A stretch of DNA of 41,127 nucleotides from Rufibacter ruber (GCF_001647275.1 NZ_LRMM01000044.1:1-41127), one strand, 5' to 3'. Numbered from the stretch's first letter, positions 27,167-36,145 are shown. The notes: generated by a model not told the origin, from the sequence alone. Program-made: numbers and translations.

Positions 27167-27171
27167 TTTGA

Positions 27172-28866
27172 TTAATTCCAGCCGGTGTTTTGGCTGAGGG
27201 TTTTGCTCAGGTCACGCTCGCGCTGCGGAATAGGCAACAGGTAATGCTTGGCCTCAAAGAGGCGGTTGTCCCGCTTGAAGCGCAGGGCCGCAGAAGCCGT
27301 ATAGTCTGGAATGCTGTTCAGGTCGTGCTTATCTGTGAGTTTGAAGTTTGGCGTGGCCGGTACGTTGGCGGGGTTCAGCGCGGCCCCGTACACCGGCCCC
27401 GGCATCACCAGCTCAGCGATCTGCCAGCGGCGGATGTCAAACCACCGGAACCCTTCTAACGCCAGTTCCACGGTACGCTCCCGGCGCACCAGTTCCTGCA
27501 GTTCCCGCTGGTTGCCCGCAATAGAGGCATCCACATTTGGCTGACCAGCTCTGGCACGCACTTTATTGAGCGCGTCAATGACTGTATTGTCTATCTGGCC
27601 CAATTCAATTTTGGCCTCAGCGTAGGTGAGCAGAATCTCGGCGTAGCGCATAAAGATCCAGCTTACCTTGGAGGTGAAGAGGGTTTCATCTGAGAAGCTG
27701 TATTTGGCCCACAGGTACCCAACCCCGTTTTTCACCGGCCCAAACGCGTTAGAGAAGTCACCGTTGGTTCTAGTCACCCAGGCCCCGTTTTCCAGGAAAT
27801 TGGTTTTGTCACTGTAAATGTTGAAAACGGCGGTTTGCTTGTTCTCTGTGATGGTATCACCGTTCATGACCACCGTGTATTTCAGGCGCTTGTCTCGGTT
27901 AAGACGCGGTTTGGAAGAATCATACACCTGTGACTCGTCTATCCGTTTGCCGTCTTTGCCTTCAAACATGTCTACCAACCGCTGGGTAGGGAAACGGCCT
28001 GACTGCCCGCCCAAGCTTCTGGACCCGTGGCCCAACGGCACATAGGTAATGGAATTGGTGTACGCATCTGAGTAGAGGAGCTCAAACATGATCTCCTTGT
28101 TCACATTAGCTTTCTGCCCCGCCGTAGTAAACAGATCCTGGAACTTGGGGTTGAGATCTAATCCGGCATTTGCCATCACTAACTGAGCACTGGCGGCAGC
28201 CGTCTCGTAGTCTTTGTTGTAAAGCGCAATTCTGGCTTTGAGGCCATAGGCCACGGCTTTGTTGAGCCTGCCTCTTTCTTGGGTCGCCCAATTCAGGGCT
28301 GGGGCTGCCTCCTCCAGTTCTTTGTAGAGAAAGCTCACCACCTCGGCCTTGGGTGTGCGGGTCTGGGTATAGAATTCCTCCGGTGCAAGTGGCTTGGTGA
28401 TCAAAGGCACGTCTCCGTACATGAACACCAGGTGGTAATAGGCGAATGCTCTCAGCACCCGGGCCTCGGCCTGAATTCTGTTATAGGTTGCTTCCGGCAC
28501 ATTGCCCTTGCCTGCTTCCATGCCGGCAATTAGGTTGTTGGTTCTTTGTATGGTGGTATAGGCGAAATTCCATAAACTGGACACGGAACCGTTGTTCACA
28601 TCAAACACCCCGGCGGCATTGCCCTGGTTACGCTCCACCCCAATGTCGGTCCAGTGGTCAAAGAATACCTGGAACGGAACAGTGGCGCTCTCCCACCTGA
28701 TGGAACTATATGCCCCGGTGAGGCCGGCGTTCATCTCTACCTCTGTCTGCAGGAAGGTGGCCGTGGTGGGGGTATCTAATGGTACCTGGTCCAGAAAATC
28801 ATTGCAGGCAGGCAGCAAAGACATGGACAGGCACAAACTCGCTATATATAAAACCTTTTTCTTCAT
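27172..28866 (-). CDS. RagB/SusD-family nutrient-uptake lipoprotein
   Basis: 564 residues. Lipobox LPAC after MKKKVLYIASLCLSMSL, then NDFLDQVPLDTPT, the standard SusD start. Helical TPR-like SusD core: YTTIQRTNNLIAGME, RVLRAFAYYHLVFMYGDVPLI, then RYAEILLTYAEAK and RRERTVELALEGFRWFDIRRWQIAE, ending LSQNTGWN. All hallmarks are intact and in frame, unlike the SusD at 10.5 kb. It is exported to the outer leaflet of the outer membrane and forms a lid over the SusC channel. It starts 11 bp after the SusC stop, so the pair is coupled. Confidence 0.95.
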   Translation of the reverse strand: MKKKVLYIASLCLSMSLLPACNDFLDQVPLDTPTTATFLQTEVEMNAGLTGAYSSIRWESATVPFQVFFDHWTDIGVERNQGNAAGVFDVNNGSVSSLWNFAYTTIQRTNNLIAGMEAGKGNVPEATYNRIQAEARVLRAFAYYHLVFMYGDVPLITKPLAPEEFYTQTRTPKAEVVSFLYKELEEAAPALNWATQERGRLNKAVAYGLKARIALYNKDYETAAASAQLVMANAGLDLNPKFQDLFTTAGQKANVNKEIMFELLYSDAYTNSITYVPLGHGSRSLGGQSGRFPTQRLVDMFEGKDGKRIDESQVYDSSKPRLNRDKRLKYTVVMNGDTITENKQTAVFNIYSDKTNFLENGAWVTRTNGDFSNAFGPVKNGVGYLWAKYSFSDETLFTSKVSWIFMRYAEILLTYAEAKIELGQIDNTVIDALNKVRARAGQPNVDASIAGNQRELQELVRRERTVELALEGFRWFDIRRWQIAELVMPGPVYGAALNPANVPATPNFKLTDKHDLNSIPDYTASAALRFKRDNRLFEAKHYLLPIPQRERDLSKTLSQNTGWN

Positions 28867-28877
28867 CTTCTTAGTCC

Positions 28878-31800
28878 TTAGAATTTGATGTTCATCCCGA
28901 AGGTGAATGTTTTCATGATGGGGTAGAAATCACCGGTATTGTCGTTGATCTCCGGGTCAAAACCTGGGTAGAAGTTGTCCCAGGTGAAGAGGTTCTGGGC
29001 ACTGGCGTAGAATCTCCAGGAGCTGATTTTTACTTTTTTGGTCAGTGTCTGTGGCAACGTGTAGCCCAGTACCACGTTTTTCAACCGCAGGTAAGCGCCA
29101 GACTTGATCCAGTAAGACGAAGGCCGGTAGTTAGGATTGTCAGACACATTCTTTATGCTCAGCTGTGGGTAAGCGGCCCCGGTGTTCTCAGGCGTCCAGA
29201 AGTCTTTCTGGAACTCATACATGGTACCCTGGAAGCCACCGGAGTAGAACGGCTGCACGCCGGTACCAGACATGTAGTTGTCACGCTTGCCTATGCCCTG
29301 AAAGAAAACGGTGGCGTCAAAACCTTTGTACTGGGCGGCAAAGTTGGCGCTGTACTCATACCGTGGCATAGAGTTGCCCAACACTACGCGGTCATAGGTG
29401 TCAATCACGCCGTCTGGAATTCCGTTAGGGCCGCTCACATCGCGGTACTTCACGTCACCGGGTTTGTTGCCGGTAATACGCGGAGAGGAGTTTACCTCAT
29501 CCTGGCTCTGGAACAGGCCTTCGGCGATATAGCCATAGTAAGAATTGTAGGAATAGCCCTCACGGCCAATCAGGTTTCCGGTCACGTACTCCTGCCCATT
29601 CAGGTTGGTCACCTCGTTTTTCACGTCTGAGAGGTTAGCCGTTATCTGGTAGTGGAAATCCTTGATATCATCTTTCCAGGTCACGCCCAGTTCCCAACCC
29701 GTGTTGCGCATGGTACCGGCATTCACATAAGGGGCGGCCGCACCTACGTAGTTAGGAATAGGAATGCGCTGGAGCATGTCCTCAATGTCGCGGCTGAAAT
29801 AGTCAGCGGTGATGGTGAGTTGGTTGTTCAGCAACCCAAAGTCAGCGCCTATGTCAAAGATTTTGGAGGTTTCCCACAGAATGCCCCGGTTGGGGGTATC
29901 TAACAGCACATACCCTGGGCTAACGGAGTTATTGAAGAAATAATTATAAGCATTGCCGGCGGCATAAGAAGGGTAGGTAGGATAAAAGCCAAAGGTACTG
30001 TTCCCCAGGTTCTGGTTGCCCAAAGCACCGTAAGAAGCCCTGATTTTCGCCTCATTTACTACGTTAGAGATGCCTTCCCAGAACTTCTCCTGGGAAACAC
30101 GCCAGCCGGCAGAGATAGACGGGAACATGCCCCAGCGGTTGCCATCCTGGAATCTGGAAGAGGCGTCCCAGCGGCCGTTCAGCTCCAACAGGTATTTCTC
30201 GTCATAGTTATAGGCTACGCGGCTGTAGAGAGACACCATGGTCTGGCGTCTGCCACCAGACAAAGCTATCTGTGTGGCAGGGTCGCCGCTGCTGAGGTAC
30301 GGTAGATCTGGCGTCAGCAAATTGGCACGGGACCCGTTGATGAAATTGTAGATATTGTCTTCTGTGCTAAAACCGCCCAGCAAGGTAAGATTATGTTTCC
30401 CGAAAGACTTGTTGTACGTAGCCTGCGTACGGAACAGGTCTTGCCCAATATCTGTAGACATGTCTGAGATAAAGGAGTTAGGCGGATAGAGGGTTTTCAG
30501 TTTCAGCACATTGTTTACCAAGTCCGGCTCATACACCTGGTATTGTCTGATCAGGTTGGTGCTCCGCTCATTGGCTCTGTTGATGCTGTAAGTGGCAAAT
30601 AGCTCTAGGCCTTCAATAGGAGTGTAGCGCAAGGTTCCGCTGATGATTCTGGAATTGGTGATTTTGTCATTGAACCCTGAGGCCTCAGCCTGCGCAATGG
30701 GGTTACGGTTTTCCCAGCCGGCACCGTACTCACCGGTGTTGAATCTGCCGGGCACATACGCGGGCAAACCAATGGCCTGCCGGATGAGGAACCCAGGGGA
30801 AGAATCTCCCGGCCAGGTTCTGTCACCACGGTTCATGACCAAGTCCATGGAAGCCGTCAACCCTTTGGCCAGTTCCATGTCGGTATTGAACCGGAAGTCT
30901 ATCCTTTTGTAGTTGGTGTTTTGGGTAAGTCCGTTCTGGTTAAGATAAGAACCAGAGGCAAAGGTCTTGATTTTGTCTGTGCCGCCAGTTAGGATGAGGT
31001 TATGGCTCTGCATAGCCCCGTTATTAGACAACACTTCGTCTACCCAGTCTGTATTGAAGAGAGAGAAATTGTCTGGTCCGGTAGCCTCATAGCGGGCAAT
31101 GGCATCTGTGAAAGAAGGCCGGTTGCCGTCGTTTACCTGGGCAATGTCAAAATACTTCATGTGGTCCAGGGCGTTCACCTTGTCTGGCATGTTGGTGGCT
31201 TTTTGCCAACCGGCGTACATGTTGTACTGCACGTTAATGCCCTTTGCGCTGCCCCGCTTGGTAGTAATAAGCACTACCCCGTTTGCTGCTTTTGAACCGT
31301 ATACCGCCGCCGCGGCGGCGTCTTTCAGAATAGAGATGCTTTCAATGTTGTTGGGGTCAATGGCATCTAAGCTCATCTCCACGTTGTCTACCAGCACCAA
31401 TGGATTACTGCCGGCGGCAATAGAACCTAACCCTCTGATCCGGATGGTAGGGGAATCACCGCCCGGCAAGCCGGACTGCTGCTGCACGTTTACCCCGGGG
31501 GCAATCCCCTGCAAGGCCAAACCGGTAGAGGCCACGGGGCGTTTGGTCAACTCCTGTCCTTCCACCACAGACACTGACCCGGTCAGGTTCACCTTCTTTT
31601 GGGTTCCGTACCCTACCACCACTACTTCGCCAATTTGTTTGGCGGCGTCTTTCAACACTATGGTTAATGCGCTGTTTCCCTGTACCGCCACTTCCTGTGA
31701 CTCATAGCCAATGTAATTAAATACCAGCACTGGATTTGCCTCCGTCACTTGCACATTGAAACGGCCCTCCACATCAGTAGATGAACCATTGGTGGTGCCT

Positions 31801-31976
31801 TTCACAATGACAGAGACGCCAGGCAAAGGCACTTTAGCGGCATCTGTCACGACTCCTGTCACTGTTCTACTCTGCGCCATTACGGTCACAGACGCACAGA
31901 ATATTATAAAAACGTGAAGCATAAGAGCAACAAGAAGTTTCTTGCAAATTGCCCCTCCTGGTGGGTTTACCATCAT
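28878..31976 (-). CDS. SusC/RagA-family TonB-dependent outer-membrane transporter
   Basis: 1032 residues. The first two codons are ATG; the start may be 31976 or 31973. An atypical N-terminus (MMVNPPGGAICKKLLVAL) precedes the hydrophobic signal that ends near VTVMAQS. Then a carboxypeptidase-like sandwich (RTVTGVVTDAAKVPLPGVSV), EVVVVGYGTQKKVNLTGSVSV, plug domain with VDNVEMSLDAIDPNNIESIS and SILKDAAAAAVYGSKAANG, and barrel strands to the C-terminal FTFGMNIKF. No STN domain. It is the importer of the minus-strand locus; 47 bp after the FAD enzyme and 11 bp before SusD, so part of one operon. Confidence 0.95.
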   Translation of the reverse strand: MMVNPPGGAICKKLLVALMLHVFIIFCASVTVMAQSRTVTGVVTDAAKVPLPGVSVIVKGTTNGSSTDVEGRFNVQVTEANPVLVFNYIGYESQEVAVQGNSALTIVLKDAAKQIGEVVVVGYGTQKKVNLTGSVSVVEGQELTKRPVASTGLALQGIAPGVNVQQQSGLPGGDSPTIRIRGLGSIAAGSNPLVLVDNVEMSLDAIDPNNIESISILKDAAAAAVYGSKAANGVVLITTKRGSAKGINVQYNMYAGWQKATNMPDKVNALDHMKYFDIAQVNDGNRPSFTDAIARYEATGPDNFSLFNTDWVDEVLSNNGAMQSHNLILTGGTDKIKTFASGSYLNQNGLTQNTNYKRIDFRFNTDMELAKGLTASMDLVMNRGDRTWPGDSSPGFLIRQAIGLPAYVPGRFNTGEYGAGWENRNPIAQAEASGFNDKITNSRIISGTLRYTPIEGLELFATYSINRANERSTNLIRQYQVYEPDLVNNVLKLKTLYPPNSFISDMSTDIGQDLFRTQATYNKSFGKHNLTLLGGFSTEDNIYNFINGSRANLLTPDLPYLSSGDPATQIALSGGRRQTMVSLYSRVAYNYDEKYLLELNGRWDASSRFQDGNRWGMFPSISAGWRVSQEKFWEGISNVVNEAKIRASYGALGNQNLGNSTFGFYPTYPSYAAGNAYNYFFNNSVSPGYVLLDTPNRGILWETSKIFDIGADFGLLNNQLTITADYFSRDIEDMLQRIPIPNYVGAAAPYVNAGTMRNTGWELGVTWKDDIKDFHYQITANLSDVKNEVTNLNGQEYVTGNLIGREGYSYNSYYGYIAEGLFQSQDEVNSSPRITGNKPGDVKYRDVSGPNGIPDGVIDTYDRVVLGNSMPRYEYSANFAAQYKGFDATVFFQGIGKRDNYMSGTGVQPFYSGGFQGTMYEFQKDFWTPENTGAAYPQLSIKNVSDNPNYRPSSYWIKSGAYLRLKNVVLGYTLPQTLTKKVKISSWRFYASAQNLFTWDNFYPGFDPEINDNTGDFYPIMKTFTFGMNIKF

Positions 31977-32023
31977 TTTGTTAGTTTGGCGTGAGAAAAG
32001 GATTGTGGTGATTAATAAAAGAG

Positions 32024-33886
32024 TTATTGCCCTACAGGTTGACCGTCAAAATTGATTTTCACGGCAAATGGGTTTAAGAGACGGTCTACCAGCAACGCAG
32101 CCTCGCGGCGGTTTAACTCAAGCTCAGGTGATGCGGCTCTGTTTAGTTGCAAGGCACCGTATTCAGCGGCTACTTTGTCATAAGTGACAGCAGAATTCAC
32201 TGTACCCAGAATTTCGCCCAGAAACTTGAGGGTAAGATTGGCACCTGAGGCCTGAAAGGTTTTCAAGGCTTCATAATAAGGCTTAAGGCCAGATACCAGT
32301 TCGTATTCGCTCACGGGGCGCTCTGGATAGAACCACGTTTGGTTCGCCCATTTGTACGGCAGCCCGGTTCCTTTTAAGATGCCGGTGGCGCCTATGCGTT
32401 GCAGGGCAGCAAAATGGGGATCCTGCGGCTTCACGTCAATGTACGGCATGAGGTAGGCTTTAGAATCTAACAGGGCCTGCTGCACCTCGCGTATGTTCAC
32501 ATCTTTAGGCTGCACGTTGTTTTTTAGCGCCACGGCCGCCAATGCGCCAGCCGCCTGGCCAATACCCAGCACTACCGGCTGCAGACGGGTAGCCCCGTTC
32601 ACTATGTTGGTCACCCCAATGCTCTTCTCTGCTACAATCAAACCGTCTACCCCCTGCGGAATCAATGAACCCAGGGGCACATTGTAAGAGGGCACTTTGA
32701 TTTTCACAAAGTCAATGGCGGGGGCATTGGGGTTCTTGAGGTGATGGTGGTCAATGGTATAATCCCCAACGGCTATGCCAGTACGGTAATACGCCTCTTT
32801 CTGGTCATAGGGCTTTGCGACATGCTGCAGGGCGAATTGCGCCAAGCCTTTTACCCTCCTAGACTCACGGTGGTACGGAATCATAGGGAAATCATCTTTG
32901 GTAGGGAACTCATCTTGGGCTATGCCAAAATTCCTGAACCCGAGCTCTGTCTGCAGATAATACACAAAGCGCAAGGTGTGCAGCTTGGCTTCTTTTAAAG
33001 CCTCTGCCCGCTCTGCAGGTGTTTTCTCAATAATATTCAGGTAAATATCATTCCCGCATTTAGGCCAGTTGATCATGTACTTGCCATTGGGCAGCTTGCC
33101 GTAGCCCATCATCTGGAGGCAGTTGTTGTTGGGGCCGCCGTCAGCGGCGGGGTCAGACACGTCACAGGCGCAGTCAAATTCTTTAGGGTTGTACCCCGCC
33201 GGTTTCTTAATGGTCTTGTCTACGCCCTTAGGGTATTCTTTCAAAACCACTACATACGTCATGTCTTGAATGATGTCATTGGCCTGCTCCGGGGCAAACT
33301 CCTCACCGGTCTCCTGCCTGCTGTCCATGCCAATGTCATATTTGGCACCGGCTTTGGCCATCACATCACCCAACTCTGTGGCGTCAATGATTAATTTCGC
33401 TTCTATGGTACGGGTTTTCTTACCGTTTTTCACGGTAACCGTCCACCCCGCCCCTTTTTTCTTCACATCTTGCCAGGTGGTGTTGTACCAGATGGTAAGG
33501 TTCTTCTCATTGGCCAACTCTTTAAGCATTCTGTTCCCTATGCTGGGCTCAAACAGGGTATTACTTACCCATCCTGTCTCTACCGCCGCCGGGCCGCCAT
33601 AATAGTTGTACAGTTTCTGCCGGAACTCCCCCCATAACCCAGACGGCATCTGGTGGTTGCCATCAATGGCGGCTACCCCTGCGGCCGTCAGCATGCCGCC
33701 CAGCCACTCGGTTTCCTCCACAATAAGAACTTTGGACCCCATTCTGGCGGCCTGCACTCCCGCGGTTGTGCCACTGGCACCCCCACCAATGATCAATAAA
33801 TCTGTTTTAACCTGAGCAAAGGCTGCTGGGGAGCCCAGAAAGCACAGTAACGATGCTAGAAGTATGGTTAACCTGTTTGAAAACAT
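32024..33886 (-). CDS. Secreted FAD-dependent oxidoreductase with an SLH-like C-terminal segment
   Basis: 620 residues with signal peptide MFSNRLTILLASLLCFLGS...AFAQ. A Rossmann FAD motif LLIIGGGASGTTAG (GxGxxG, about 30-43) and EETEWLGGMLTAAGVAAIDG follow, typical of the PF12831 FAD_oxidored family. The middle region has CACDVSDPAADGG and the substrate-pocket stretch DEFPTKDDFPMIPYHRESRR. Residues about 480-540 (DVKPQDPHFAALQRIGATGI, then FYPERPVSEYELV) resemble an S-layer-homology repeat, and LNRREAALLVDRLL near 590 resembles a second one. The substrate is unknown for this secreted group. As first gene of the operon and divergent from the ROK repressor, it is a key and unexplained enzyme of the locus. 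Confidence 0.85.
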   Translation of the reverse strand: MFSNRLTILLASLLCFLGSPAAFAQVKTDLLIIGGGASGTTAGVQAARMGSKVLIVEETEWLGGMLTAAGVAAIDGNHQMPSGLWGEFRQKLYNYYGGPAAVETGWVSNTLFEPSIGNRMLKELANEKNLTIWYNTTWQDVKKKGAGWTVTVKNGKKTRTIEAKLIIDATELGDVMAKAGAKYDIGMDSRQETGEEFAPEQANDIIQDMTYVVVLKEYPKGVDKTIKKPAGYNPKEFDCACDVSDPAADGGPNNNCLQMMGYGKLPNGKYMINWPKCGNDIYLNIIEKTPAERAEALKEAKLHTLRFVYYLQTELGFRNFGIAQDEFPTKDDFPMIPYHRESRRVKGLAQFALQHVAKPYDQKEAYYRTGIAVGDYTIDHHHLKNPNAPAIDFVKIKVPSYNVPLGSLIPQGVDGLIVAEKSIGVTNIVNGATRLQPVVLGIGQAAGALAAVALKNNVQPKDVNIREVQQALLDSKAYLMPYIDVKPQDPHFAALQRIGATGILKGTGLPYKWANQTWFYPERPVSEYELVSGLKPYYEALKTFQASGANLTLKFLGEILGTVNSAVTYDKVAAEYGALQLNRAASPELELNRREAALLVDRLLNPFAVKINFDGQPVGQ

Positions 33887-34109
33887 GATGCATTTTTATT
33901 TCTCCTCTAAAGTAGTAATAAAAATTATTAACCTAAAATAACTTATTAAAATTCTTTATTAAGTGGCCGTTTTTTTACGGTGTTGATAAAAACCAAGGAA
34001 AAGCTGGGGAGAAATTATTAATATTATCTCTTGGTTCTGCTGCTTCCTTTTTGAAGAGCTAAAAAGTAGCATTCTTATATAATATGATCTATCCACTATA
34101 TTATCTAAT
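33887..34109. promoter_or_regulatory. Divergent promoter/operator region between FAD oxidoreductase and ROK repressor
   Basis: 223 bp, very AT-rich. Likely promoters for both the minus-strand operon and the ROK gene. ATAATAT (34079-34085) and ATATTAT (34098-34104) form an inverted repeat centred about 20 bp before the ROK ATG, a possible operator, although chance is likely in such AT-rich sequence. The FAD gene is preceded on its strand by GAGGAG about 17 bp upstream, too far for a normal ribosome site. Confidence 0.4.
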
Positions 34110-35342
34110 ATGACAAAAACTTTCTTTGAGGAAATTAACAGCAATAGTCCTACTGGGGTGGCATACAAAAATGTAAACCTCAAGAAGAAGGTTATCTCTT
34201 ACTTTGCGAACACCGGTAATGCCACCATTGCAGAACTGGGGAAGGAGCTAAATCTAAGCATACCCAAGATCACCAGCCTGCTTGGGGACCTGATACAGGA
34301 TGGTCTGGTACGCGACCACGGCAAAATAGACTCTACCGGCGGCAGAAAGCCCAATGTCTATGGCCTTGCCCCAGATTCTGGCTTCTTTTTAGGGATTGAT
34401 GTGAAAAGAAACCATATCAATATTGGTCTTACTGATTTCCAGAAGAACCTGGTCAGCAGCATTGAGAAGTACGCCTACCGCCTTAGCAACAATGAGGAAT
34501 CTCTGCAGGAGCTTTGCCAGATCATCAATGACTTTATAAAAAAGCTCCCAATCCCTAAAGAAAAGATTTTAGGCATTGGCATTAACCTTACAGGGCGGAT
34601 CAACTATTCTAAAGGCTACAGCTACAGCTTTTTCCACTTCTATGAAGACCCGTTAAGCCAAGTCATAGAGTCACAGGTGGGCATCAAAGTCTTTCTGGAA
34701 AACGACTCCCGGGCCATGGCCTACGGCGAGTTCTGCTCTGGCGTAGTGAACAATGAAAAAGACGTGCTCTTTTTGAACCTGGATTACGGTCTAGGCATGG
34801 GGGTCATGATCAATGGCCAGCTTTATTATGGCAAATCAGGCTATTCTGGTGAATTTGGCCACATGCCCCTGTTCCAGAACGAGATTATTTGCAAGTGCGG
34901 CAAAAAAGGGTGTCTGGAAACCGAAGGATCAGGGTGGGCGCTTATTGAAATGTTTAAAGAGAGAATTCAGGCTGGCGCCACCACCCTTATTGCACGGGAA
35001 GGCTTTAAGCCAGAAGATCTAAAACTGGAAGACATTATAGAGGCCGCCCAGAATGATGACGTGCTGGCCATTGAACTGATTGCTAAAGTTGGTGAGAAAA
35101 TAGGCAGAGGAATTGCCCTGCTCATTAACATTTTCAACCCAGAACTGGTGATTTTAGGAGGAAGCCTCTCTTCAACAGAAGAATACATTCTGCTCCCTAT
35201 CAAGAGCGCCATTAATAAATACTCCTTGAGTTTGGTAAACAATGACACGCAGTTAAAAGTGTCAAATTTAGGTGAGGAATCTGGCGTTATTGGGGCATGT
35301 CTCCTGGTACGCCACAGATTGTTAGCCTTAGAGCATATTTAG
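34110..35342 (+). CDS. ROK-family transcriptional regulator (NagC/Mlc-like)
   Basis: 410 residues: a winged-helix DNA-binding domain (helix-turn-helix about 38-67, TIAELGKELNLSIPKITSLL) joined to a ROK sugar-sensing domain (from GFFLGIDVKRNHINIGL). The ROK zinc site is intact: H251 in GEFGHMP and CKCGKKGCLE (C261, C263, C268). Such proteins bind a sugar or sugar phosphate such as GlcNAc-6-P and release their operators. It is transcribed divergently from the 13-gene minus-strand block, the usual arrangement for its local regulator. It is most likely a repressor of that block, relieved by the amino sugar. No catalytic kinase activity is implied, because the DNA-binding domain is present. Confidence 0.92.
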   Translation: MTKTFFEEINSNSPTGVAYKNVNLKKKVISYFANTGNATIAELGKELNLSIPKITSLLGDLIQDGLVRDHGKIDSTGGRKPNVYGLAPDSGFFLGIDVKRNHINIGLTDFQKNLVSSIEKYAYRLSNNEESLQELCQIINDFIKKLPIPKEKILGIGINLTGRINYSKGYSYSFFHFYEDPLSQVIESQVGIKVFLENDSRAMAYGEFCSGVVNNEKDVLFLNLDYGLGMGVMINGQLYYGKSGYSGEFGHMPLFQNEIICKCGKKGCLETEGSGWALIEMFKERIQAGATTLIAREGFKPEDLKLEDIIEAAQNDDVLAIELIAKVGEKIGRGIALLINIFNPELVILGGSLSSTEEYILLPIKSAINKYSLSLVNNDTQLKVSNLGEESGVIGACLLVRHRLLALEHI

Positions 35343-35498
35343 CAGATAGTCTGGGTTGGCCAAAGTATAGAACAGATGCCCCTTGCATCTACTTCTTGAT
35401 ACTGCTGAAACTGCTTTTTCTGAGCATGGCTTTGCTTTTGCCAACAAATAGAAAAAGAAGCGGTGCTTTTTTAAATAGAGGCGCTCCGCAAGTTCATG

Positions 35499-35545
35499 AT
35501 TTCTGTTTTCGCCTGTTTTTTGAGAAACAGGCCGAAAACAGAAAT
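35499..35545. repeat. Dispersed CTGTTTT palindrome, copy 15
   Basis: ATTTCTGTTTTCG pairs with CGAAAACAGAAAT (13 bp) and an inner CCTGTTT with AAACAGG. It lies 156 bp beyond the ROK stop. Confidence 0.87.
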
Positions 35546-35758
35546 GGCGGCATTTTAAAATCGGGATGTTGCCACCTTTTCCCGGCAGCACTAAAACCGC
35601 CATTACCATCACAGTTGAATATATTATAACTGAGCTGTTTAGGGTTCTTGAAACTGCCTATAGATGGGCTGCGATGTGATTTTTTCACGTTCTGGCAATT
35701 CTGTCATAGAACGCCAGAAGAGTGGCCCTTGGCAAGCATCACCATTGCCGGTTCTTAG

Positions 35759-36034
35759 ATGAGTTTCTCCCTGTCCATGTGCTGCTTCTCCCAATGCTGC
35801 CAACCCCTGAAGCGGGCTGGTCTGGTGCTGGTCCTCTTTTTGATCTTCGGCGCAGCCGATGCCCAGAGCGTGGACATGGACATTGCTGCGTGCCAGGGCG
35901 TGTACAACCTATGCCATGCAGACCACATAGGAATGCGCGACTCAGCATGTGTACCTCTGCACGAGCAATCATTCCCCTACCCCTTCAAAGGGGACAATCA
36001 GATACTGTGCGCATCTGGTTTGGCAGAAACATAG
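35759..36034 (+). CDS. Possible small cysteine-rich secreted protein (uncertain)
   Basis: 91-residue frame. It has a credible signal peptide: MSFSLSMCCFSQCC, then basic residues KR, a hydrophobic run AGLVLVLFLIFGAA and a DAQS cleavage-like site. The predicted mature peptide of about 55 residues holds four cysteines. It ends 15 bp before a palindrome copy. I recognise no family and see no ribosome-binding site. The Cys-rich pre-signal tract is unusual. It may be a degraded or chance frame: frames overlap it on the other strand and in another phase. Listed only because the signal-like layout is better than expected by chance. Confidence 0.25.
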   Translation: MSFSLSMCCFSQCCQPLKRAGLVLVLFLIFGAADAQSVDMDIAACQGVYNLCHADHIGMRDSACVPLHEQSFPYPFKGDNQILCASGLAET

Positions 36035-36048
36035 AACCACTGCACTCC

Positions 36049-36086
36049 CGTTTCTGGCCTGTTTTTCTGAAAACAGGCCAGAAACG
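36049..36086. repeat. Dispersed CTGTTTT palindrome, copy 16 (perfect 17-bp arms)
   Basis: CGTTTCTGGCCTGTTTT (36049-36065) pairs perfectly with AAAACAGGCCAGAAACG (36070-36086), loop TCTG. It lies 95 bp upstream of lemA and about 50 bp upstream of its candidate -7 box. Confidence 0.92.
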
Positions 36087-36137
36087 CATATTTTTTGCGG
36101 CAAACACGTAAGAAGCAAAGCTGTATACATTTCTGAA

Positions 36138-36145
36138 TATATTTG
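36138..36145 (+). promoter_or_regulatory. Candidate -7 box of the lemA operon
   Basis: TATATTTG matches TAnnTTTG exactly and would place the start of transcription near 36152, about 29 nt before the lemA ATG. No clear TTTG is seen 19-21 bp upstream. Confidence 0.35.

Noticed and set aside
13614-33886. Complete sialic-acid (nan) operon
   Set aside because: No sialidase (GH33), sialate aldolase (NanA) or kelch mutarotase (NanM) is present in the window. Epimerase and esterases alone do not define it.
34079-34104. AT-rich inverted repeat as a firm ROK operator
   Set aside because: Seven-base arms in very AT-rich DNA, a few bases from the start codon, could be chance. Kept only as a low-confidence note.
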